From: Spirochaetia bacterium
GTDB lineage: Bacteria; Spirochaetota; Spirochaetia; Treponematales; Breznakiellaceae
Direction of reading: 5' to 3'
Assembly: GCA_025997715.1 (NCBI GenBank)
Contig: BNUY01000108.1
Coordinates: forward strand, 1 to 10,892
DNA: 10,892 nt
Positions 7,187 through 10,892 of the stretch are shown here, piece after piece (positions within the stretch are counted from its first letter, which is position 1; every line of letters begins with the position of its first letter). The position numbers and the translations under genes are program-made. Below the pieces are notes generated by a model. That model did no database searches. It was not told the DNA's origin and worked only from the letters and a program-made list of their open reading frames with translations.

Positions 7187-7260
7187 AAAGCAGCCCCTGT
7201 TTATTTCCATGAACAGGAGACACGGCATAAGCCATGTCTCCCGATTGAAGTGCTGCCTTT
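7187..7260 (-). promoter_or_regulatory. Possible branched RNA structure between two operon genes
   Basis: In minus-strand RNA, AAAGGCAGC (7260-7252) can pair with GCTGCTTT (7194-7187) apart from one bulged G. Enclosed are a strong hairpin with an 11-base stem and 4-base loop (7241-7216) and a weaker one (CTGTT/AACAG, 7216-7197). One pair in the strong hairpin is G-U in minus-strand RNA but would be a C-A mismatch in plus-strand RNA, which favours the operon transcript. No T-run follows, so it is not a simple terminator. RNA processing, stability control or translation control of the next gene are possible. Confidence 0.35.
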
Positions 7261-7266
7261 ATCCCG

Positions 7267-7773
7267 CTAAAGACTGGAGTACCAAAGAACCCCCAAAACA
7301 GCAGCGACCGCGAAAAAAATCCCCAAAAATATGCCGGTACCGTTATTTATCCAAAACACCTGTGTTTTGAGCTTTTTCAGTTTTCCCTCAAAATAGGCTG
7401 CATTAGCGGTATCTCCTTTACCGCTTAAAAGCCGGATGCCTAATTCCATCTTCTCCAGTGCGGCGGCTCGTATCGCCTTTGCGGCGCTTTTATCTCCATC
7501 CTTATGTGCTCCGATCAGGGTCTGCAATTCTCCCAGGCGTGCGATAATAGACGGGGCATCACCTTCAAAGGTAATAGCCATAATAGTCTGAATACCTTCC
7601 TTTTTTTCCTCGTTGTCTGCCGCCTCTGCTGCCGCTTCTGCTGCCTGTTCTGCTACCGCTATTTGTGCGTTAGCATATGCTTTAGCATTGGCTTTAGCAG
7701 CATTTCCTTTTCCAGCAATAGCATTAGCGGCATGATACCCAAGTGTTGATCCAAACATATTTCCAAATCCCAT
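7267..7773 (-). CDS. Alanine-rich coiled-coil protein with C-terminal membrane anchor
   Basis: I chose the ATG at 7773 because AGGAG lies 6 bases upstream; a frame five codons longer starts on top of that ribosome site. The 168-residue protein has a Gly-rich start (MGFGNMFGSTLGYHAAN), a long Ala-rich helical part (19-53), then an acidic-basic patch (DNEEKKEG). A helical domain with IIARLGELQTLIGAH follows (77-90), and one hydrophobic segment near the end (about 142-165). This looks like a cytosolic domain held by a C-terminal helix. No family is recognised. It is the first gene after the promoter at 8032-8060 and so probably the promoter-proximal member of the operon. Confidence 0.78.
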   Translation of the reverse strand: MGFGNMFGSTLGYHAANAIAGKGNAAKANAKAYANAQIAVAEQAAEAAAEAADNEEKKEGIQTIMAITFEGDAPSIIARLGELQTLIGAHKDGDKSAAKAIRAAALEKMELGIRLLSGKGDTANAAYFEGKLKKLKTQVFWINNGTGIFLGIFFAVAAVLGVLWYSSL

Positions 7774-7820
7774 AATCTTCTCCTGCATTTATAGTCCGCA
7801 TGACTTTTGTCTATTTCAGA

Positions 7821-7860
7821 CGGGCAACGCCCGCCATTTTCAAGCCGTCCAACGGACGGC
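7821..7860. repeat. Two adjacent GC-rich hairpins with AAC loops
   Basis: CGGGC-AAC-GCCCG (7821-7833) and GCCGTCC-AAC-GGACGGC (7844-7860) are perfect stems of 5 and 7 bases with the same three-base loop, 10 bases apart. A third weak stem, GCCC-TTATC-GGGC, lies close to them on the left-end side of the XRE gene. They are inside the 5' leader of the minus-strand operon, about 50-90 bases before its first start. They may be a dispersed palindromic repeat or leader structure. No T-run follows either stem. Confidence 0.6.
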
Positions 7861-7966
7861 GTAAAAATCACTAAAACCCTACAGGTACTTTCCGCCCTTA
7901 TCGGGCAGTGCATTGAAAAGACCCTTTTACCCTCTCTGGGGCAATTCCCGGCATTTTTGCCAAAAT

Positions 7967-8012
7967 AAGGCGTTTTTTACAAAATCCTTCTGATTTTCCG
8001 TAAAAACGCCTT
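7967..8012 (-). terminator. Long leader hairpin, possible attenuator
   Basis: AAGGCGTTTTTTAC (7967-7980) and GTAAAAACGCCTT (8000-8012) are inverted repeats differing by one base. Inside them AAAATC and GATTTT pair as well, giving about 19 pairs around a 5-base loop. In minus-strand RNA the stem comes shortly after the predicted operon start and is followed by ATTTTGG, a weak U-run. It could act as an attenuator or leader terminator. The stem is clear, but the terminator role is not. Confidence 0.4.
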
Positions 8013-8014
8013 GG

Positions 8015-8035
8015 TTATTATGAACACCATAATAA
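8015..8035. promoter_or_regulatory. Palindromic operator candidate shared by two divergent promoters
   Basis: TTATTATG (8015-8022) and CATAATAA (8028-8035) are perfect 8-base inverted repeats around AACAC. The site covers the -10/start area of the minus-strand promoter and the -35 area of the plus-strand promoter. It lies 68 bases before the XRE regulator start. Its size and symmetry suit a dimeric Cro/CI-type repressor. Binding by the neighbouring regulator is inferred from position. Confidence 0.5.
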
Positions 8036-8044
8036 TATTATAAT
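8015..8044 (+). promoter_or_regulatory. Promoter of the XRE regulator gene
   Basis: TATAAT at 8039-8044 is a perfect -10. The best -35 at a usable distance is TTATTA (8015-8020, spacer 18), which is weak and lies within the palindrome. The start would be near 8051, giving a leader of about 52 bases. The leader holds a tiny frame, ATG-TCA-TAG (8083-8091), behind AAGAGG. Confidence 0.45.
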
Positions 8045-8060
8045 ATACATAGTTCGTCAA
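8032..8060 (-). promoter_or_regulatory. Promoter of the minus-strand operon
   Basis: On the minus strand TTGACG (8060-8055) and TATTAT (8037-8032) are separated by exactly 17 bases, close to the sigma-70 consensus. Transcription would start near 8025 and give a leader of about 250 bases before the ATG at 7773, containing the hairpins described separately. It overlaps the -10 of the divergent XRE promoter, so the two promoters should compete. Confidence 0.55.
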
Positions 8061-8102
8061 GTAGAAAAGAGGTTTTATTATTATGTCATAGGTAATTATA
8101 CG

Positions 8103-8444
8103 GTGCGTGTTGGAGAGATGTTCGCTTATAACTTAAAGGAAAAACGCCGAAATCGCGGTTTTTCACAGGCTCAACTAGCAGAAAAAGTTGAAGTATCGAC
8201 CCACCATATCGGAATGATAGAGATTGCCCGCGATTTTCCCACCCTTGACCTTGTAGAACGCATTGCCGGCGCACTGGACATTGAAATCTATGAATTGTTT
8301 GTGAACCCGCTTTCAGCCCACGAAGAATTGGAACGGCTGTATCAGACGGTAGCCAACGACATTGAGCGGGTGGTTACCGAAGCCGTGGAAAAAGCCCTGA
8401 GCGGCAAGTGCAAAAAACCATCGACGGTTTCCCAAAAGCCATAA
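8103..8444 (+). CDS. XRE (Cro/CI)-family transcriptional regulator
   Basis: The 113-residue protein starts with a helix-turn-helix domain: NLKEKRRNRGFSQAQLAEKV, then the recognition helix STHHIGMIEIARDFPTLDLVERIAGALDIEIYELF. Its C-terminal part is helical and charged (EELERLYQTVANDIERVVTEAVEKAL), suited to dimer formation, and there is no protease or ligand domain. The start is uncertain. GTG 8103 has only a distant AGG, while ATG 8118 has GGAGAG too close. DNA binding is well supported by the motif. Its target is not shown, but the palindrome at 8015-8035 lies just upstream and between this gene and the minus-strand operon, so autoregulation and control of that operon are likely. Confidence 0.88.
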   Translation: MRVGEMFAYNLKEKRRNRGFSQAQLAEKVEVSTHHIGMIEIARDFPTLDLVERIAGALDIEIYELFVNPLSAHEELERLYQTVANDIERVVTEAVEKALSGKCKKPSTVSQKP

Positions 8445-8516
8445 AGTATCCACAATAGTAGACCTCTCGATAATAATCCCCTTGCATACTATATACCTGT
8501 ATAGCATAAACGGAGT

Positions 8517-8666
8517 ATGGCAAAGATTTTAGCGGGAACCTGCGGCTTCTATTATACCGATTGGCTGGGGCCGGGGTACCCCAAAGGTACGGCGAAAAAG
8601 GACTATTTACCCCTGTATGCGGAGCGTTTTCACCTTGGAGGAAAAATAGCGCGAAAAAACACTTGA
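8517..8666 (+). pseudogene. N-terminal remnant of a DUF72 (YecE-like) protein
   Basis: Starting at ATG 8517 (GGAG 1 base upstream), the frame reads MAKILAGTCGFYYTDWLGPG, then YPKGTAKKDYLPLYAERFHL. This is the N-terminus of DUF72 proteins, TIM-barrel proteins of unknown function that begin with GTSGWSY..W-type motifs and LPYYARHF. Full members are about 240-300 residues long. Here the protein stops at residue 49 after GGKIARKNT, just where VEINSTFY would be expected. The stop codon lies within the -35 of the next promoter. No continuation of the family is visible downstream, so this is a deletion remnant. A short functional protein is unlikely. Confidence 0.75.
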
Positions 8667-8692
8667 CTAGTAAGCCGGTTTACCCGTATTAT
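8663..8692 (+). promoter_or_regulatory. Strong sigma-70-like promoter between two gene remnants
   Basis: TTGACT (8663-8668) and TATTAT (8687-8692) are separated by 18 bases. The predicted start is near 8699. The intrinsic terminator at 8729-8756 follows at once, so most transcripts would be only about 55-60 bases. Read-through would reach the NYN remnant. Confidence 0.55.
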
Positions 8693-8728
8693 ATAAGAGT
8701 ACTCGCAGGTGCTATTGATGCTTGCTCC

Positions 8729-8756
8729 GCCGAACAGTGTGTTCGGCATTTTTTTT
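8729..8756 (+). terminator. Rho-independent terminator
   Basis: GCCGAAC (8729-8735) and GTTCGGC (8741-8747) form a 7-base stem around AGTGT and are followed by A and eight T. It stands in front of the NYN frame, 18 bases before its ATG, so it is either the end of a short RNA or an attenuator of that gene. Confidence 0.85.
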
Positions 8757-8774
8757 ATACTTCGGGGTATATTA

Positions 8775-8987
8775 ATGGCGAAACTAAGAGTAAATGTCTA
8801 TATAGACGGCTTTAACCTCTATCACAGTACCCTCCAGCATACCCACCCTGATTTTCGCTGGCTCAATCTTGTAGCGTTATCCAGGCAATTCCTTAACCCC
8901 GACACCGAGAAACTAGGGGATGTGTATTATTTTTGGCTCTGTTCCATAAAGCGGGGCCTACTCTGTGAATCGTCCGGCATAGCCTAA
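8775..8987 (+). pseudogene. N-terminal remnant of a NYN-domain (PIN-like) nuclease
   Basis: From ATG 8775 (GGGG 8 bases upstream) the frame reads MAKLRVNVYIDGFNLYHS, then FRWLNLVALSRQFL and KLGDVYYF. This is the start of NYN proteins, predicted metal-dependent RNases of the PIN-like fold. Asp11 in YIDGFN is the first catalytic acid. Family members are usually well over 200 residues and carry further acidic residues. Here the resemblance ends after YYF (residue 53) and an unrelated tail, WLCSIKRGLLCESSGIA, runs to the stop. The catalytic centre is incomplete, so it should be inactive. The break falls at a GGCTCTGTTCC sequence, as expected if an insertion or deletion took place there. Confidence 0.78.
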
Positions 8988-9023
8988 AATCGCGTCATTT
9001 TGACACACCTGTTGTTCCATAAA
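8941..9023. repeat. Direct repeat GTTCCATAAA flanking a short noncoding segment
   Basis: GTTCCATAAA occurs at 8941-8950 and 9014-9023, 73 bases apart. The first copy begins just past the break in the NYN gene, within GGCTCTGTTCCATAAA. The stretch between the copies encodes nothing recognisable. It may be the scar or the edge of a mobile element; no terminal inverted repeat or transposase is seen. Confidence 0.45.
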
Positions 9024-9066
9024 ATCCTTGAAAAATGCTTACATAACTAATAAGATGGAGAAGACT

Positions 9067-9450
9067 ATGGACTATAAACGAATGCTATGTTGGTTAATGC
9101 CTCACGAAAAAAAGGCTCTTTTAGAGGAGAACCAGAACTATAATGTTCCTCTTGTTTTTGCAAAAAACTTTGAGGAATTCAAGGGATCAATTCAAGAAAA
9201 GGACTATCTGGTATTCTCCCCACATTACATATCAAAATGGTATACTAAAACGGTAGATCTTGTGAGGTCATATCCAAAACTCCTCTTCCATTTGTATGGG
9301 CGTATAATAAATAGGAGTATACAAAAAGAACTTGACCTGATGTGTGAGGCTAATGTTGTCGATAATCAATATACACCTGGAAATCTTCTGGCAGAATTTA
9401 TTGGGAGAATAGATATAGAAACTGAAGCTATTGCATGGAAGAACACTTAG
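9067..9450 (+). CDS. Unknown protein, 127 residues
   Basis: I chose the ATG at 9067 because GGAG lies 6 bases upstream; the frame is open to 9028 but without a better site. The protein begins MDYKRMLCWLMPHEKKALLE and contains a central VPLVFAKNFEEFKGSIQEKDYLVFSP-like alpha/beta pattern, with a C-terminal helical half (SIQKELDLMCEANVV). There is no signal peptide or membrane helix. The alternation of hydrophobic strands and charged helices recalls a small receiver-like fold, but conserved phosphorylation residues are not evident and I make no assignment. The codons are A+T-rich compared with the left part. The stop overlaps the stop of the convergent gene by 4 bases. Confidence 0.65.
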   Translation: MDYKRMLCWLMPHEKKALLEENQNYNVPLVFAKNFEEFKGSIQEKDYLVFSPHYISKWYTKTVDLVRSYPKLLFHLYGRIINRSIQKELDLMCEANVVDNQYTPGNLLAEFIGRIDIETEAIAWKNT

Positions 9451-10133
9451 TCTTTTCTTTTCAGAATCTCATCATAAACTTTAATCCATTTGTTAAAGAT
9501 GTTCCTTATTGGAAATCCATTGCATTTATATTCTTCTTCATCAGACCCTTCAGGAACCACATCTTTCTTCAACATCAAAATCATTCCAAGAATCCAGCCT
9601 TCTATTGTATTTGCTAATCGTTTTGCTATTCCGGCAGCGGCTGTTAAGTTTAAGTTGGAAAAGATTTCTTCTACCAAACTATTATCTTCTTTCCAGTGGT
9701 TTGTAATAATTTGCCCATTATTATTTTGCATTCTAAATGGACTTGTTAGTTTTCCAGTCTCTTTATCCGTAAACTCACCATTATTTATAGTATCACGTAC
9801 TGCCTTTTCAAGATTTTCGTCAATAGCGTCTATTTGTTTATCGTCCTTTGTATGATTGTAATACCCCGTAGATTTTTCTTTTCTGTCTTTGTCTGCAAAA
9901 AACTTTGAAATCCTTGTTCTTGCTTCACCTAATCTCCTATACAGGTAATCAGCTATTTGCTTCTTTTTATAGTTCCCCATCTCTTGAAGGCGATCTTCCT
10001 CCAAATGATCCTCTCTAAAAACCTTTCTAAACATTTTCACAGACAGACTTTCACTAACCGGAAGACCATCTTCAACGGATTGTAACGGTGCGTCTAAATC
10101 TTGTGTCGCTTCATAAATCTTTTCATAATCCAT
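9447..10133 (-). CDS. Unknown charged helical protein, 228 residues
   Basis: It starts at ATG 10133 without any visible ribosome site. The protein is rich in Lys, Glu, Asp and Asn, with basic and acidic helices (MFRKVFREDHLEEDRLQEMG, then YLYRRLGEARTRISKFFADK) and a C-terminal half containing LNLTAAAGIAKRLANTIEGW and GWILGMILMLKK. The latter is only weakly hydrophobic, so a membrane segment is doubtful. I do not recognise the family. Its position, convergent with one unknown gene (4-base overlap of the stops) and divergent from a tail-fibre-like gene 38 bases away, suggests phage or other mobile DNA. Confidence 0.65.
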   Translation of the reverse strand: MDYEKIYEATQDLDAPLQSVEDGLPVSESLSVKMFRKVFREDHLEEDRLQEMGNYKKKQIADYLYRRLGEARTRISKFFADKDRKEKSTGYYNHTKDDKQIDAIDENLEKAVRDTINNGEFTDKETGKLTSPFRMQNNNGQIITNHWKEDNSLVEEIFSNLNLTAAAGIAKRLANTIEGWILGMILMLKKDVVPEGSDEEEYKCNGFPIRNIFNKWIKVYDEILKRKD

Positions 10134-10138
10134 AAAGA

Positions 10139-10176
10139 ATTAGTCTATGATCTTTGACTGACTAATTATCTATGAT
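10139..10176. promoter_or_regulatory. Repeat-bearing 38-base region between divergent genes
   Basis: ATTAGTC (10139-10145) and GACTAAT (10160-10166) are inverted repeats, and TCTATGAT occurs twice (10144-10151 and 10169-10176), 25 bases apart. The second direct repeat covers the ATG of the tail-fibre-like gene. The region should hold the control elements of both genes, but I find no convincing -35/-10 pair and no ribosome site on either strand. Confidence 0.3.
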
Positions 10177-10892
10177 AAAGACTATACCTATTGTAAAAAA
10201 TAACACTCTTGTTTATGTAGAAGTAGATTTGGCGGATTATCTCTATGAAGGACAACCTGTTTGGGAGAGAATCCACTTATTTGAAATTGTAGAAACGCTT
10301 CCAACGACCGGAACCGCCAATAAAATCTATTTTTTGGAAAATCCCGGCGGCGGCGATAACGCTTATACCGAGCATGTATGGCTTGTAGATAAATGGGAAA
10401 GCATTGGTAATACAAACATCGACCTTGAAGAAGAAGGTAATATCACTATAAATCTGAGCGGATTTGCGTCAAAAACATTTGTAAACGCCGCCAAAGAAGA
10501 AGCAAAGGCTTACACCGATTCTGAAATTGAAAAGTTGGATTTAAGCAGACCAGGAACAGGAGATTTCTCTGGAAACTATAATGACTTAACTAATAAACCT
10601 ACCTTGTTTTCTGGTAGTTATGATGACTTAACCGATAAACCTACTATTCCGACAATTCCGACTCTGGCTACTGTAGCAACAAGCGGTAGTTTTAATGATT
10701 TAACAGATAAGCCTACAATACCGACAGCGTTTTCTGGTAGCTATAACGACCTAACCGATAAACCGACATTACCTACTCTGGCTGATGTTGCAACGAGTGG
10801 AAGTTATGATGACTTGACTAATAAACCCACCTTGTTTTCTGGTAGTTATACAGACCTTACTAACAAGCCGACAATTCCGACTCTGGCTACTG
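10172..10892 (+). CDS. Phage tail-fibre-like repeat protein, 3' end outside the window
   Basis: The frame opens at ATG 10172, the first start after an in-frame TAA at 10163, and stays open for 240 codons to the window edge. Residues 1-100 form a beta-rich N-terminal domain (VYVEVDLADYLYEGQPVWERI, KIYFLENPGGGDNAYTEHVWLVDKWESIG). VNAAKEEAKAYTDSEIEKL (104-122) is a helical stem segment typical of trimeric fibres. From residue 133 on there are six SGxYxDLTxKPT repeats with spacers TIPTLATVAT or shorter. This repeat is common in phage and prophage tail fibres and related trimeric surface proteins. The N-terminal half probably attaches to a virion or surface structure and a receptor-binding end lies beyond the window. 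A trimeric adhesin is the alternative. No ribosome site is visible. Confidence 0.75.
   Translation, partial: MIKTIPIVKNNTLVYVEVDLADYLYEGQPVWERIHLFEIVETLPTTGTANKIYFLENPGGGDNAYTEHVWLVDKWESIGNTNIDLEEEGNITINLSGFASKTFVNAAKEEAKAYTDSEIEKLDLSRPGTGDFSGNYNDLTNKPTLFSGSYDDLTDKPTIPTIPTLATVATSGSFNDLTDKPTIPTAFSGSYNDLTDKPTLPTLADVATSGSYDDLTNKPTLFSGSYTDLTNKPTIPTLAT
10568..10892 (+). repeat. Tandem SGxYxDLTxKPT protein repeats
   Basis: Six copies begin at residues 133, 148, 171, 188, 209 and 223, with spacing 15, 23, 17, 21 and 14 residues, so two or more spacer types alternate. Codons for the conserved DLT vary (GACTTAACT, GACTTAACC, GATTTAACA, GACCTAACC, GACTTGACT, GACCTTACT). This shows old duplication with selection on the protein rather than recent expansion. 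The array continues past the window end. Confidence 0.85.

Noticed and set aside
7659..7913. An 84-codon minus-strand frame crossing the start of the alanine-rich gene
   Set aside because: It overlaps the well-supported start at 7773 in another frame, runs through the hairpins and has no ribosome site.
7821..7965. Possible CRISPR array or tRNA in the hairpin-rich leader
   Set aside because: There are no regularly spaced identical repeats and no cloverleaf; the stems differ in sequence and spacing.
8561..8815. An 84-codon plus-strand frame between the two stumps
   Set aside because: It runs through a promoter and a strong terminator and overlaps both recognised remnants in other frames.
10188..10415. 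A 75-codon minus-strand frame
   Set aside because: It is antisense to the tail-fibre-like gene, which is supported by its repeats.

Overview
The window looks like accessory chromosomal DNA from a Gram-negative-type bacterium with exported lipoproteins and beta-helix proteins. A host-associated spirochaete (Treponema-like) is my best guess, from the mixture of relaxed lipoboxes, Pmp-like beta-helix repeats, SPFH and GYF_2 proteins and DUF72/NYN fragments. No rRNA or housekeeping marker is present, so the taxon is an inference.

Left part (1-8060), minus strand. Ten genes or gene remnants are read leftwards, most with strong AAGGAGG-type ribosome sites and many with gaps of 1-30 bases, so they look like one long operon. 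In transcription order they are: an alanine-rich tail-anchored protein (7773-7267), an unknown protein (7110-6724), a lipoprotein with a half zinc knuckle at its N-terminus (6693-6088), a membrane protein with two zinc ribbons (6063-5293), a YdjI-like SPFH protein with a C-terminal GYF_2 domain (5276-3738), two small GYF_2 proteins (3725-3306, 3295-2933), a secreted beta-helix protein (2931-1351), a four-helix membrane protein (1334-972) and a truncated M48 metallopeptidase (902-267). The M48 gene is broken just after its HExxH motif. What follows looks like the end of an insertion sequence whose first gene leaves the window at base 1. SPFH plus zinc-ribbon membrane protein plus peptidase suggests an envelope or membrane-stress module related to Bacillus ydjG/ydjI. 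This is inferred from domains only.

Control region (7774-8102). It holds a long structured leader for the operon and two divergent promoters that share a palindrome (TTATTATG-5-CATAATAA). An XRE-type regulator (8103-8444, plus) lies immediately beside it. The simplest model is that this regulator controls both itself and the operon.

Degraded stretch (8445-9066). The N-terminal remnants of a DUF72 protein and of a NYN-domain nuclease lie next to each other. Between them are a strong promoter and a strong intrinsic terminator. The NYN gene breaks at a GGCTCTGTTCCATAAA-type sequence, and part of that sequence recurs 73 bases on.

Right part (9067-10892). The DNA becomes visibly A+T-richer. Two unknown proteins converge with a 4-base overlap. 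One of them is divergent from a phage tail-fibre-like gene, made of SGxYxDLTxKPT repeats, that runs off the window. The two divergent genes lack ribosome-binding sites, unlike the left part, which suggests imported, probably phage-related DNA.
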